Shown: positions 1 through 9,091 of the stretch, in pieces
Position numbering within the stretch: position 1 is the stretch's first letter
Layout: each line of letters opens with the position of its first letter
Assembly (NCBI RefSeq): GCF_036321025.1
Contig: NZ_JAZAPB010000001.1
Coordinates: 372,001 to 436,000 of the forward strand
DNA from: Alteraurantiacibacter hainanensis
GTDB lineage: Bacteria; Pseudomonadota; Alphaproteobacteria; Sphingomonadales; Sphingomonadaceae
Length of the DNA: 64,000 nucleotides
Direction of reading: 5' to 3'
Position numbers and translations under genes: made by a program
The notes under the pieces: generated by a model
What the model saw: the letters and a program-made list of their open reading frames with translations, nothing else
The model's database searches: none
Told to the model about the DNA's origin: nothing

Positions 1-2
1 CC

Positions 3-1985
3 AACTGGATGGCCCACGGCCGCACGTGGAGCGAGGACCGCTTCAGCCCGCTGGACCAGATCAACAGCGAGAACATCGGGCGCCTGAGCCTCGCCTATGC
101 GGTCGAGTTCGATACCAACCGGGGGCAGGAGGCCACACCCATCGTGGTCGACGGCGTGATGTATGTCTCCACCGCGTGGTCGAAAGTCATGGCGCTGGAT
201 GCTGCCACGGGTGAACAGCTGTGGTTCTACGACCCGCAAGTGGACGGCGCGAAAGGCGCGCATGCCTGCTGCGACGTGGTGAACCGCGGCGTGGCTGTGT
301 GGGAGGGCAAGGTCTTCGTCGGCACGATCGACGGGCGGCTTGTGGCGCTGGACGCCGCCACGGGTGATGAGCTGTGGGACGTCGTCACCGTAGATCAGGA
401 ACAGCCCTACACCATCACCAGCGCGCCGCGCGTGGTGAAGGACAAGGTGATCATCGGCAATTCGGGCGCGGAGCTGGGCGTGCGGGGCTATCTGGGTGCC
501 TACGATGCCGACACCGGGGAGCAGGTCTGGCGCTTCTACACCGTTCCGGGCAATCCGGCGGACGGCCCCGATGGCGCGGCTTCCGATGCCGTGTTCGAGG
601 AATTCGCCGCCGAAACGTGGTCAGGCAAATGGTGGGAAATGGGCGGCGGCGGCACCGTGTGGGATTCCATCGTCTACGACGCCGAGCTGGACCAGTTGCT
701 GGTGGGCGTGGGCAACGGTTCGCCGTGGAACCACCGCGCGCGCAGCGACGGCAAGGGCGACAACCTGTTCCTCGCCTCGATCCTCTCGCTTGATCCCGAC
801 ACCGGGGCCTACAACTGGCACTACCAGCAGAACCCCGGCGAGACCTGGGATTTCACCGCCACCCAGCAGATGACGCTGACCGACATGGACGTGGACGGCG
901 AAAGCGTGCCGGTGGTGATGCAGGCTCCCAAGAACGGCTTCTTCTACGTGCTCGACCGGCGCGATGGCTCGCTGCTGAGCGCGGAGCCCTATGCCGAGCA
1001 GAACTGGGCCGAGCGTATCGACCTTGAAACGGGGCGCCCGGTGGAAATTCCCGAGGCACGTTTTGCCGACGCGCCCTACCTCGTCACCCCGAGCGGCCTT
1101 GGCGCCCATGCCTATCATCCGATGAGCTATTCGCCGCAGACGGGCCTTGTCTACATTCCCGCCATGCAGACCCCGTCGGCCTACATGGACGATGTGAACT
1201 ACACGCGGAACATCGGGCGCTGGAATACCGGCGTCATCTTCCTCACCCCGCCGGAGGGGCTGGTGCCCGGCGACACGCCCGAGGCGCGCCGCGCCTATGT
1301 CACCGCCAATACCAAGGGCACGCTGGTGGCCTGGGACCCGGTGGCGCAGGAAGCGCGCTGGAGCATCGAGCGCGAGTGGCCGTGGAACGGCGGCACGCTG
1401 GCGACTGCCGGCAACCTGGTGTTCCAGGGCCTGCCCGATGGCACCTTCAACGCCTACGACGCGCGCGACGGCGAGCATCTGTGGAGCTTCGACGGGCAGC
1501 GCGGCATCGTGGCGGGCGGCATCTCCTATGCGGTGGATGGCACGCAGTACATCGCGGTGGTGGCGGGCTACGGCGGTTCGATGGGCATGGCCAGCCAGGC
1601 CGACTGGATGCGCCGCCCTCCGCCCAACGGCATGTTGTTCGTCTTCAAGCTGGACGGCGAGGGGGAATACGATCCTCTGCCTCCGCACGAGCCTCCGCCC
1701 TATGTCGCGACCGGCGAGACGTTCAGCGCGGAAACCGTCGCCATGGGACAGGAGGCCTATCTTGGCTTCTGCACGATCTGCCACAACGGCCCTGTCAATC
1801 CGAACCTGATGCGCAGTGTCTATGCCACCGATGCGCGGGCATGGAACGCCGTGGTGATGGACGGCGCGCTGTCGGATAACGGCATGGTCAGCTTCGCGCC
1901 ATGGATCGATGCCGAACAGAGCGAGGCGATCCGCGCCTATGTCTTGAGCGAGGCCGCGCGCCGGGCGGAAGAGGACAGCGAATAG
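3..1985 (+). CDS. Quinohaemoprotein alcohol dehydrogenase (PQQ domain plus C-terminal cytochrome c), 5' partial
   Basis: Type II quinohaemoprotein alcohol dehydrogenase: periplasmic oxidation of alcohols with PQQ, passing electrons to its own haem c. The reading frame is open at the left window edge, so the signal peptide and first propeller strand are missing. Counting from the Met at 9, the vicinal Cys87-Cys88 pair (HACCDVVNRG) marks the PQQ pocket of methanol/ethanol dehydrogenases. Several W-motifs and the PKNGFFYVLDRRDG blade follow, and a C-terminal haem site C588-T-I-C-H592 completes the fusion. After the probable catalytic Asp the sequence is WDFTATQ: Thr at +2, not the second Asp of lanthanide enzymes, which suggests a Ca-dependent form. 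The stop overlaps the GTG of the next gene by one base, so this opens a coupled four-gene operon. Confidence 0.93.
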   Translation, partial: NWMAHGRTWSEDRFSPLDQINSENIGRLSLAYAVEFDTNRGQEATPIVVDGVMYVSTAWSKVMALDAATGEQLWFYDPQVDGAKGAHACCDVVNRGVAVWEGKVFVGTIDGRLVALDAATGDELWDVVTVDQEQPYTITSAPRVVKDKVIIGNSGAELGVRGYLGAYDADTGEQVWRFYTVPGNPADGPDGAASDAVFEEFAAETWSGKWWEMGGGGTVWDSIVYDAELDQLLVGVGNGSPWNHRARSDGKGDNLFLASILSLDPDTGAYNWHYQQNPGETWDFTATQQMTLTDMDVDGESVPVVMQAPKNGFFYVLDRRDGSLLSAEPYAEQNWAERIDLETGRPVEIPEARFADAPYLVTPSGLGAHAYHPMSYSPQTGLVYIPAMQTPSAYMDDVNYTRNIGRWNTGVIFLTPPEGLVPGDTPEARRAYVTANTKGTLVAWDPVAQEARWSIEREWPWNGGTLATAGNLVFQGLPDGTFNAYDARDGEHLWSFDGQRGIVAGGISYAVDGTQYIAVVAGYGGSMGMASQADWMRRPPPNGMLFVFKLDGEGEYDPLPPHEPPPYVATGETFSAETVAMGQEAYLGFCTICHNGPVNPNLMRSVYATDARAWNAVVMDGALSDNGMVSFAPWIDAEQSEAIRAYVLSEAARRAEEDSE

Positions 1986-3226
1986 TGGCTGAAGCAACCG
2001 ATGTCGTGATCGTGGGCGCGGGGCCGGTGGGCATGCTCACCGCCCTTGCGCTGGCGCAGACAGGCGCCAGCGTGCGGGTGCTGGAAAAGGAACCGCACAT
2101 CATCAACAGCCCGCGCGCGGCGGTCTATTTCCCCTCGACGCTGATCATCCTGAAAGAACTGGGCATCCTCGACGAATTGCTGGAGATCGGCTTCACCAAC
2201 CGCACCTTCGGCACGCACATACCCGAATTCGACTACCACTCGGTGGTGGAGACGAGGCCGGTGGAGGGCATTCCCTTCGATTACCAGTTGCACGCCGGCC
2301 AGCATGACGTGGCGCGCGTGGCCATGGAGCACGCGCAGAAACTGGGCGTGGAGGTGCTGTTCGATCACGAGGTCACCGCCATTGCCGAGGACGGCGACGG
2401 CGTGACTGTGACCGCCGGGGGCACGGACTTTCGCGCCCGCTGGCTGATCGGCGCAGACGGCGCGCGCAGCACCGTGCGCAAGCTGGCGGGGATCGAATTC
2501 GAAGGCCACACCTGGCCCGAACGCTTCGTCGCCACCAACGTGAAATTCCCTTTCCAGGAGCTGGGATACCAGCAGGCGAACTTCGTCTGCGATCCGGTGA
2601 ACATGGCGGTGATCGCGCAGCTAGACCGCGAGGGGCTGTGGCGTTGCACCTACATGGAGGATGCCGCCCTGCCGCTGGAAAGCTACGAGGACCGGATTCA
2701 CCAGCGCTACGAATGGTTCATGCAGGGACGCAAGGATTACGAGATCGTCTCCTCCAGCCCCTACATGCTGCACCAGCGCGCGGGCGAGACGCTGCGCAAG
2801 GGGCGCGTGCTGCTGGCGGGCGATGCCGCCCATGCCACCAACCCGTGCGGCGGACTTGGCCTGACCTCGGGCGTGTGGACGGGCGTCGTGCTGGCCGACG
2901 TGCTGGGAGCGGTGCTGCGCGGCGAGGAGGACGAAGCGATCCTCGACCGGTTTTCCGACGAGCGGCGGCGGATCTTCTGGGAGGTCGTCTCCCCCGCCGC
3001 CACCGAGAACAAGCGGATGCTGCAGGAAAGCGACATGGAGGCGCGCAAGCGTGACCTCGAGCATGTCCGCGCGCTGGGGACGAACCCCGAAAGCGGGGCG
3101 CTGCTGATGCTGTTCGCCTACAAGGTGATCGGCGATACCCTCCGCCCCGCCAGCCGCTGGGCCGATGCCGATCCCAGCAACCGTGTCGCCATCGACATCA
3201 GCGGAAGACAAGGACAGATCCATTGA
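1985..3226 (+). CDS. FAD-dependent aromatic-type monooxygenase (PheA/MhpA-like)
   Basis: Class A flavoprotein hydroxylase of about 413 residues. The Rossmann motif VIVGAGPVGM sits at the N terminus and the second FAD motif GDAAHATNPCGGLGL lies near residue 280, as in 3-(3-hydroxyphenyl)propionate, phenol and related hydroxylases. Such enzymes insert one oxygen from O2 into a substrate using NAD(P)H; the substrate here is unknown. I chose the GTG at 1985 because it overlaps the preceding TAG and places the GxGxxG motif about 10 residues in; an upstream in-frame start at 1901 would lie inside the preceding dehydrogenase gene. There is no signal peptide, so it is cytoplasmic, unlike its PQQ neighbours. 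The gene ends in a four-base overlap (TTGA) with the next. Confidence 0.88.
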   Translation: MAEATDVVIVGAGPVGMLTALALAQTGASVRVLEKEPHIINSPRAAVYFPSTLIILKELGILDELLEIGFTNRTFGTHIPEFDYHSVVETRPVEGIPFDYQLHAGQHDVARVAMEHAQKLGVEVLFDHEVTAIAEDGDGVTVTAGGTDFRARWLIGADGARSTVRKLAGIEFEGHTWPERFVATNVKFPFQELGYQQANFVCDPVNMAVIAQLDREGLWRCTYMEDAALPLESYEDRIHQRYEWFMQGRKDYEIVSSSPYMLHQRAGETLRKGRVLLAGDAAHATNPCGGLGLTSGVWTGVVLADVLGAVLRGEEDEAILDRFSDERRRIFWEVVSPAATENKRMLQESDMEARKRDLEHVRALGTNPESGALLMLFAYKVIGDTLRPASRWADADPSNRVAIDISGRQGQIH

Positions 3227-5163
3227 CGAGACTTCGCCCACTTCTTGCCGGCGCTGCCGCGCTGTCGCTGGCCTTCCCCGCCCTGGCGCAGCAGGAACCG
3301 GCGGACGGCGACTGGCCGCACTATGCGCGCAACCACGCGGGCCAGCGTTATGCGCCGCTCGCCGACATCACCCGCGACAACGTGGACCAGCTGGAACGCG
3401 CCTGGGAATTCCGCCTGCGACCGCAAGGCGGCGGATTCATCCTGGCGGGCACCGTGCCCAGCGTGGTGGACGGCATCATGTACCTGCCGCTGGGCGATTC
3501 GGTGGTGGCGCTGGAAGCGCACACGGGCCGCGAGATCTGGCGCCATGCCATCCAGAACACCACGGTCCGCCGCCGCGTCACCTACTGGGCGGGCGACGGC
3601 GAGACGGGAGCGCGGCTGTATTACAACGGCGGTAACGAGATCGTCGCCATCAGCGCCGAAACGGGCGAGATCGTGGAGACCTTCGGCGACAACGGCCGCG
3701 TCGGGTTCGAGGTTCGCTATTCCTATCCGCCCAGCATCTTCGGCGACGTGCTGGTGATCGGTGCCTCGACTCCCGAACTGCCCACCGGGCCGCTCGGCAA
3801 TTCCAAGGGTTACGACGCGCGGACGGGCGAGCTGCTGTGGGATTTCAACACCGTGCCGCAGCCCGGCGAGATCGGGCACGAGACATGGCTGGACGAGGGC
3901 TGGCGCGACAGGCCCGGCAACAACATGTGGGTCTGGTACATGACCGGCGATGTCGAGCGCGGCCTGATCTACATGACGCTCGGCAGCCCCGCCCCCAACT
4001 ATTACGGCGGCGACCGGCCGGGCGACAACCTGTTCGGCAATTCCATCCTCGCGCTGGATGCCCGCACGGGCGAGTACCGCTGGCACTTCCAGACCATCCA
4101 TCACGACCTCTGGGACTGGGACCTGCCCGCCCCGCCGGTGCTGGTGGACGTCGAGAAGGACGGCGAGACGATTCCCGCCCTCGCCCAGACCGGGAAGCCC
4201 GGCCTGATGTACATCCTCGACCGCCGCACGGGAGAGCCGGTGCACGGGGTGAACGAAATGCTGGTGGCACGGGCCGACGTGCCGGGCGAATGGTATTCCC
4301 CCACCCAGCCGATCCCCGTCGCGCCCGAGCCGCTTTCGCGCATGTGGTGGACGCCGGACGACGTCGTGACGGAAGCGGATACCAACGCGGAGCACGTCGC
4401 GGCCTGCCACGCCCTGCTCGACAGCTATGGGGGCAGTTTCTTCAATGCCGGGCCGTTCACGCCGTTCTTCCTGCACGAGGAAGGCGATCCCCCGCGCGCC
4501 TCCATCAACCTACCGCACAACGGCGGTTCGAACTGGGGCGGCAGCGCGGCGGATCCCACCACCGGCTACGTTTTCGTCAACACCAGCGAGAGCGGTTCGA
4601 TCGGCTGGATCGAGGAGCGCGATCCGGAAGGCGACTACGGCCGCGGAACCGCTGCATCGTCGCAAGAATACGATCGCGGATCGCTGAGCGGACCGGGCGC
4701 CTATTCCAGCTTCTCCGCCAGTTTCACCGACGAGGACGGCCAGCAGGTCAACCTGCCCTGCATCCGCCCGCCGTGGGGTCGCCTCGTCGCCGTGGATGCC
4801 AACACCGGCGAAATCGCCTGGGCATCGAAGCTCGGCACCACGCCCGAACTGGGCGAGGACAAGCAGGATACGGGCTCCAACAACACCTTCGGCGGGCCGA
4901 TGGTGACGGCGGGCGGCCTCGTCTTCATCGGCGCGACCTCGGACGGGATATTCCGCGCCTTCGACTCCGCCACCGGCGAAGTGGTATGGGAAGAGAAGCT
5001 CGATTACGCCGCCAACACGGTTCCGATGAGCTATCGCGGCGCGGACGGGCGCCAGTATATCGCCGTCGTGGCCGCGGGATCGGGCTTCGGCCCGCCGCAA
5101 ATGGGGCCGGACGGCCCGCTGAACAACGAGAGCCTGATTACCTGGGCCCTTCCGGAGGATTGA
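3223..5163 (+). CDS. Secreted PQQ-dependent dehydrogenase, haem-free, glucose-dehydrogenase-like
   Basis: A 646-residue quinoprotein with a Sec signal peptide (MTRLRPLLAGAAALSLAFPALAQQ) and a full PQQ propeller: WPHYARNHAGQRYAPLADI at the start, GGDRPGDNLFGNSILALDA in the middle, and HHDLWDWDLPAPP with the probable catalytic Asp. K-containing GKPGLMYILDRRTG lines the PQQ site. The layout follows the membrane glucose dehydrogenase family but lacks its N-terminal membrane helices and any CxxCH, so electrons must go to a separate carrier or quinone reductase. The TTG at 3223 is taken as start because it forms a TTGA overlap with the previous stop and immediately precedes the signal peptide. The substrate is unknown. 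It is the second PQQ enzyme of this operon. Confidence 0.9.
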   Translation: MTRLRPLLAGAAALSLAFPALAQQEPADGDWPHYARNHAGQRYAPLADITRDNVDQLERAWEFRLRPQGGGFILAGTVPSVVDGIMYLPLGDSVVALEAHTGREIWRHAIQNTTVRRRVTYWAGDGETGARLYYNGGNEIVAISAETGEIVETFGDNGRVGFEVRYSYPPSIFGDVLVIGASTPELPTGPLGNSKGYDARTGELLWDFNTVPQPGEIGHETWLDEGWRDRPGNNMWVWYMTGDVERGLIYMTLGSPAPNYYGGDRPGDNLFGNSILALDARTGEYRWHFQTIHHDLWDWDLPAPPVLVDVEKDGETIPALAQTGKPGLMYILDRRTGEPVHGVNEMLVARADVPGEWYSPTQPIPVAPEPLSRMWWTPDDVVTEADTNAEHVAACHALLDSYGGSFFNAGPFTPFFLHEEGDPPRASINLPHNGGSNWGGSAADPTTGYVFVNTSESGSIGWIEERDPEGDYGRGTAASSQEYDRGSLSGPGAYSSFSASFTDEDGQQVNLPCIRPPWGRLVAVDANTGEIAWASKLGTTPELGEDKQDTGSNNTFGGPMVTAGGLVFIGATSDGIFRAFDSATGEVVWEEKLDYAANTVPMSYRGADGRQYIAVVAAGSGFGPPQMGPDGPLNNESLITWALPED

Positions 5164-5168
5164 TCGTC

Positions 5169-6152
5169 ATGCGCCTCGCATTCACGTCACTTGTCGCCAC
5201 CGCCCTGGTGGCCTGCACCGCCACCGCGCAGGAGGAAGGCGTGCGCACGCCCGAAGGCGCGCTGCTCGATACCAGCGGCGACCTGGCCTATGAGCCGGGC
5301 GAGCTTACCGAAGCCCAGCTGCGCGACGACAACGGCGACATGTTCGTGCAGGATTCGATGAACGTCTTTCGCCGCTTCCCGCGCGACCTGACCGAGGAAA
5401 TGGTGAATTTCTACGTCAACGCGCTGGGCCTGCGATCGCTCAATCCGATCCAGCTTACCGATACGCAGCAGATGATCCTGACGGGTGTGGGAAGCGGACA
5501 GGTGAAACTTTCCGCCGGGCAGCAGGGGGATCGCAGCTACGATCTTTCCGGCGGGCTCAAGGGCGGAACCGGTATTCGCTACCTTCGCTTCACCTACCCG
5601 GATGCCGACATCGTGCGCGAGCGGTTCGCCGAGGCGGGCCTGCCCGAACCCGAATTCACGCAAGCCGACGGCTTCCCCGCAGCACTCGTTACCGATCCGG
5701 CGGGACTATCCATCCTGATCGCGATCGATCCCGAGGCGAAGGATCGATCCGATGACGGCATCGGCGTCGGCATCGCGGTGTCGGATCTGGAGGAATCGCG
5801 CGCATTCTACCGAGACTTCGTGGGACTGGAGGAGCTGGACGCCGTCACGTCGCGGCAGCTTGGCCTTACCCTCTATCCCTACCGTCACGACGAGACGACC
5901 GTGCTGCTCTACGAGGTAGCCGAGGGCCTGCCTGCCGATACCGGCAGTTCGGGCATCCAGTACGTGGTGCGCGACGCGGCCCTGGCCGCTGCCAGGGCGG
6001 ATCATCGCGACATCGCGGTGGAAACCCCGCTCAACCGCCTGCGCGGGTTCGATCTCACCACCGTGTGGCTGAACGATCCCGATGGGGTGACGAACTATTT
6101 CGCGCAGGTCGGCCCAAATTCGCGCACCGCGCGGGAGCAGGCAGGCGACTGA
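5169..6152 (+). CDS. VOC (glyoxalase/dioxygenase fold) putative lipoprotein
   Basis: A 327-residue protein with an N-terminal export signal ending in a lipobox-like LVAC (Cys15), so probably a lipoprotein, although SPI cleavage after TATAQ is an alternative. Two glyoxalase/bleomycin-resistance-type modules can be seen: RRFPRDLTEEMVNFYVNALG near residues 60-80, and GIGVGIAVSDLEESRAFYRD near residues 195-215. VOC proteins include isomerases, lyases and extradiol dioxygenases; an exported one is unusual and no function can be assigned. GGAGG lies about 10 bases upstream of the ATG. It follows the PQQ gene by 5 bases and is the last gene of the operon that starts at the left edge. Confidence 0.8.
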   Translation: MRLAFTSLVATALVACTATAQEEGVRTPEGALLDTSGDLAYEPGELTEAQLRDDNGDMFVQDSMNVFRRFPRDLTEEMVNFYVNALGLRSLNPIQLTDTQQMILTGVGSGQVKLSAGQQGDRSYDLSGGLKGGTGIRYLRFTYPDADIVRERFAEAGLPEPEFTQADGFPAALVTDPAGLSILIAIDPEAKDRSDDGIGVGIAVSDLEESRAFYRDFVGLEELDAVTSRQLGLTLYPYRHDETTVLLYEVAEGLPADTGSSGIQYVVRDAALAAARADHRDIAVETPLNRLRGFDLTTVWLNDPDGVTNYFAQVGPNSRTAREQAGD

Positions 6153-6156
6153 TACG

Positions 6157-6181
6157 AAAAAGGGGGCCGCAAAGCCCCCTC
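6157..6181 (-). terminator. Intrinsic terminator for the minus-strand cytochrome c gene
   Basis: A perfect 7-bp stem (AGGGGGC 6161-6167 with GCCCCCT 6174-6180) has a 6-base loop and is preceded on the plus strand by five A residues, which become the U-tract when read on the minus strand. It lies between two convergent genes and may also slow plus-strand transcription. Confidence 0.8.
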
Positions 6182-6206
6182 CCCCGTCTAAACTATGGGT
6201 CCGATT

Positions 6207-6587
6207 CTAGTCGGCCTTGTTTTCCACGATGTACTGCGAAAGCGCCTCGATCTCTTCCTCGCTCACCATACCACCGAAGCTGGGCATCGCGCCCTGGCCG
6301 TTGCTGATGATCTGGTTGACGTAGGCGATGGTCAGCGTGTCGTTTCCGTCCAGCGCGGGGCCGATGTGGCCATATCCGTTGGCGTCGGCAAAGCTGTGGC
6401 AGGTGCCGCAACCGTACTGGCTGAACAGCGCGCGGCTGGATTCGACCTGGGCGTCCGTCAGCGGAGCAACTTCCTCTGCCGCGGCCTCACCTTCCTGGGC
6501 CATCGGAGTGAAGGACGGAGACGCCAGGGCAGTCGCACCGAGTGCGACGAGAGCCAACTTGCCAAAATTCTTTGCGGACAAAACCAT
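6207..6587 (-). CDS. Secreted class I cytochrome c
   Basis: A 126-residue protein with a signal peptide of about 30 residues followed by an acidic linker and one cytochrome c domain. The haem attachment site is C60-G-T-C-H64 and the probable axial Met101 sits in GAMPSFGGM. The size and motif order match small soluble monohaem cytochromes (c-551/c-552 or cytochrome c555 type) that carry electrons from periplasmic dehydrogenases to oxidases. It is transcribed alone and converges on the PQQ operon. The most economical idea is that it accepts electrons from the nearby quinoproteins, which is inference. An AAGGGG-like ribosome site lies about 10 bases before the ATG. Confidence 0.9.
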   Translation of the reverse strand: MVLSAKNFGKLALVALGATALASPSFTPMAQEGEAAAEEVAPLTDAQVESSRALFSQYGCGTCHSFADANGYGHIGPALDGNDTLTIAYVNQIISNGQGAMPSFGGMVSEEEIEALSQYIVENKAD

Positions 6588-6802
6588 CTATCTCAAACCC
6601 CTTCGAAAATTCATGTGCGGGCCAGTGCGATCTCGGCCCTAGTCAATATGTGATTTAACAGAGTCAAACTTTACCGCAGATTTATCGGGTGTTGCGACCC
6701 GCTAAAAAATTGGACATTGTCAACAAGACGCGCCACTACCATCTAAGCCGGGGGTCGGCAAGACAGGTTATTGCGCCTAAAGGCGGGTGGACAGGAGAGA
6801 CC

Positions 6803-7372
6803 ATGAGCAAGCCCAATCGTATCCGTGCCGGTGTGACGGCCCCTGCCCTCACGCTGCTTCTGGCGCTTGCCGCCTGCAACCAGGCGGAGGACGTTCCGCC
6901 GCTGGGCACCGCGCAGCAGATGATGGCGCAGGAAGTGCAGCCCACTGCCGAGGTGTTCTGGGGCGCGGTCGGCTCCAAGAGCGAACTGATCGACGGTGAA
7001 CCGGTCTTCACCGACTGGCAGCCGGAAGGCGATGTCGAATGGGAAGAGGTTCGCGCCTCCGCAGCGCGACTGGGCGAACTGGGCCGGGTGCTGATGACCC
7101 CGGACTATGCAGAGGGTCGCGGCGATGACTGGATCGCCTATTCGCAGGGCCTCGTCGATGCCGCCGTGCAGGCCGAACAGGCGGCGCTCGCCCGTGATCC
7201 CGACGCCGTGTTCGAGGTGGGCGGCACGATCTATGCCGTGTGCAGCGCCTGCCACCGCATGTATCCCCCCGAACAGCTGCCCGAAGGCGTGACCGTGGAC
7301 GACATCGCCCAGCCGCGTCCGAACGAAGACCTGTCGCTCGAGGAATACGTCGAGGAGAGTGAGCCCGACTAG
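6803..7372 (+). CDS. Lipoprotein cytochrome c with C-terminal haem site
   Basis: A 189-residue protein with a lipobox LAAC (Cys25) and a single haem motif C147-S-A-C-H151 near the C terminus. Haem placement after a long helical region resembles class II cytochromes (c' or c-556) rather than class I. The Met pair at 40-41 could supply an axial ligand, but I cannot confirm this. AGGAG lies six bases before the ATG. The tail is very acidic (EEYVEESEPD). The TAG overlaps the next GTG by one base, so it heads a translationally coupled four-gene operon with three membrane proteins. It probably acts as a membrane-tethered electron carrier; its redox partner is unknown. Confidence 0.83.
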   Translation: MSKPNRIRAGVTAPALTLLLALAACNQAEDVPPLGTAQQMMAQEVQPTAEVFWGAVGSKSELIDGEPVFTDWQPEGDVEWEEVRASAARLGELGRVLMTPDYAEGRGDDWIAYSQGLVDAAVQAEQAALARDPDAVFEVGGTIYAVCSACHRMYPPEQLPEGVTVDDIAQPRPNEDLSLEEYVEESEPD

Positions 7373-7722
7373 TGGGATACCTGCTCATCAAGGCTGCGAT
7401 ATCGGGCGTGATTGTCGCCGTGGCGTCGGAAGTGGCCCGACGCTGGCCCGGCGCAGGTGCGCTGATCGTCTCGCTGCCCCTGGTATCAATTCTGGCGATG
7501 ATCTGGCTTTGGCGCGACACGTCCGACGTGGAAAGGTTGGCGGACCATTCCAGCGCCACGTTCTTCTTCGTCCTTCCTTCGCTGCCCATGTTCCTGCTGG
7601 TTCCCTTGCTGCTGCGCCAGGGGATGGGATTCTGGCCCGCACTGGCGCTGGGCTGCGCGCTTACGGCCGTGCTTTACCTGGCGATGGTGGTGATCGGCGC
7701 GCGCTTCGGGCTGGACCTGTGA
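7372..7722 (+). CDS. DUF3147-type small membrane protein
   Basis: A 116-residue, very hydrophobic protein with about four membrane segments (around residues 4-20, 30-46, 63-82 and 88-112). The sequence GAGALIVSLPLVSILAMIWL and the overall size match the DUF3147 family as I remember it, whose function is unknown. Start is a GTG overlapping the upstream TAG, and the stop overlaps the next GTG (GTGA), so synthesis is coupled to both neighbours. An association with the cytochrome lipoprotein or with HupE is suggested only by position. Confidence 0.75.
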   Translation: MGYLLIKAAISGVIVAVASEVARRWPGAGALIVSLPLVSILAMIWLWRDTSDVERLADHSSATFFFVLPSLPMFLLVPLLLRQGMGFWPALALGCALTAVLYLAMVVIGARFGLDL

Positions 7723-8408
7723 ACCGCGCCGTTCCTGTCGCCTTTGCTGGGCTTGCCGTCGCCCTCCTGCTCACTCCGTTGGCGGCCTTCGCGCACGATG
7801 TGGCCGAAGGCGACAAGGCCTTCGTTCGCACCATAGACGGCCCGGCGATCATCCCCTTCATGTACCTGGGCGCCAAGCACATGGTGACCGGCTACGATCA
7901 CATCGCCTTCCTGGTGGGCGTGGTGTTCTTCCTGCACCGGCTGAAGGACGTGCTGCTCTACGTCTCGATGTTCGCCATCGGCCATTCGATCACCCTCATT
8001 GGCGGCGTGCTGATGGGAACGGGCGCCAATGCCTATATTGTCGATGCCATCATCGGCGTGTCGGTGATCTACAAGGGGGTGGAGAATATCGGCGGATTCC
8101 AGAAGCTGGGCTGGAATTTCGATACCCGCATCGCGGTGCTGGTGTTCGGCCTGTTCCACGGCCTTGGCCTCGCGACCAAGGTGATGGACCTGGGCGTCTC
8201 GCCCAACGGCCTGCTGACCAATTTGATCGCGTTCAATGTCGGGGTGGAACTGGGTCAGGTAATCGTGCTTACGCTCGTGGTGCTGGCGCTGGCGGCGTGG
8301 CGGCACAGGGCCAGCTTCAAGCGCTATGCCTTTGCCGCCAACGTCGCGCTTATTCTCGTGGGCGTGGCGCTGACGGCCTATCAACTGGAAGGATACTTTT
8401 CGTCATGA
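7719..8408 (+). CDS. HupE/UreJ-like membrane protein
   Basis: A 229-residue protein with a signal-like first helix ending in AFAHD and then about six membrane helices. The pattern AKHMVTGYDHIAFLVGVVFF, followed by AIGHSITL and LFHGLGLA, matches the HupE/UreJ_2 family. Members of that family are associated with nickel or other metal uptake, but many copies lie far from hydrogenase or urease genes, as here. Conserved His residues in three helices could bind a metal. The GTG start overlaps the previous stop (GTGA) and the end overlaps the next ATG (ATGA). A role in metal or cofactor supply for the periplasmic enzymes is a guess. Confidence 0.8.
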   Translation: MNRAVPVAFAGLAVALLLTPLAAFAHDVAEGDKAFVRTIDGPAIIPFMYLGAKHMVTGYDHIAFLVGVVFFLHRLKDVLLYVSMFAIGHSITLIGGVLMGTGANAYIVDAIIGVSVIYKGVENIGGFQKLGWNFDTRIAVLVFGLFHGLGLATKVMDLGVSPNGLLTNLIAFNVGVELGQVIVLTLVVLALAAWRHRASFKRYAFAANVALILVGVALTAYQLEGYFSS

Positions 8409-9091
8409 CACAGATCGCAGCCGATGGATCGCGCGCGAAGGGGCGCCGCGGGCTCTTGCTGGGCGCGGGCCTTGGCGCCGTTGCCGCCCTGCTGGTGCTC
8501 GTCGTGCTGCCTGCCGAAACCGGGTGGGACCCGACGGGCGTGGGCGAAACGCTGGGTCTTACCGAGATAGCCGAGCCCACCAACCTCGAACTTGAACGCG
8601 GCATGGCGCGCATGGAGAGCCAGGAAGTGCTCACCGTGTCGGAGACGCCGCTGCCCGCCAGCGACGGCGTGTCCGACGTGTGGGAATACGAGTTGCTGCC
8701 GTTCGAATCCGTCGAATTCAAGTACACCATGCCCGAAGGCCAGCCGATGACGTTCCGCTGGGAGGGTACCGATACGCTCGCCTACGACATGCATGCCCAC
8801 CCCTTCGAGGGCGGGGAAGAAGTCACCGAGAGCTATGGCGTGGACGAAGCGCAGGCGATGAACGGCCTCTACACCCCGGCCTTCACCGGCATCCACGGCT
8901 GGTTCTGGGAAAACCGCTCGATGAACCCGGTCATGCTGCGGCTCGAAGCCAGCGGCGCGATGACGGCGTCCACGGTCTATTCCGCCGCGGGCGAGCAGGA
9001 GCGCGTGCTGGAAGGCGCGGCGGAAAGTCCGCAGGGCAGCGTGGAGGGCCACGAGATGCAGTCGCCCGACGAACCGGCTGCGACACAATGA
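8405..9091 (+). CDS. Membrane-anchored periplasmic protein (transmembrane anchor protein type)
   Basis: A 228-residue protein with a basic N terminus (SRAKGRRG), a single transmembrane helix at about 18-40 and a large acidic periplasmic domain. The domain has a conserved-looking core, YDMHAHPFEGGEEVTESYG, then GIHGWFWENRSMNPVMLRLE. I recall similar proteins next to HupE genes in sphingomonads under the name transmembrane anchor protein, with no known function. The His-rich DMHAHP and HGWFWEN segments could bind a metal. The ATG overlaps the HupE stop by four bases. It ends the four-gene operon; the following 139 bases hold only an imperfect AT-rich inverted repeat. Confidence 0.7.
   Translation: MTQIAADGSRAKGRRGLLLGAGLGAVAALLVLVVLPAETGWDPTGVGETLGLTEIAEPTNLELERGMARMESQEVLTVSETPLPASDGVSDVWEYELLPFESVEFKYTMPEGQPMTFRWEGTDTLAYDMHAHPFEGGEEVTESYGVDEAQAMNGLYTPAFTGIHGWFWENRSMNPVMLRLEASGAMTASTVYSAAGEQERVLEGAAESPQGSVEGHEMQSPDEPAATQ

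Noticed and set aside
3..1985. Lanthanide-dependent alcohol dehydrogenase
   Set aside because: The residue two after the probable catalytic Asp is Thr (WDFTATQ), whereas lanthanide enzymes have Asp there. The DxD seen in the haem-free quinoproteins is normal for the glucose dehydrogenase branch and is not evidence for lanthanides.
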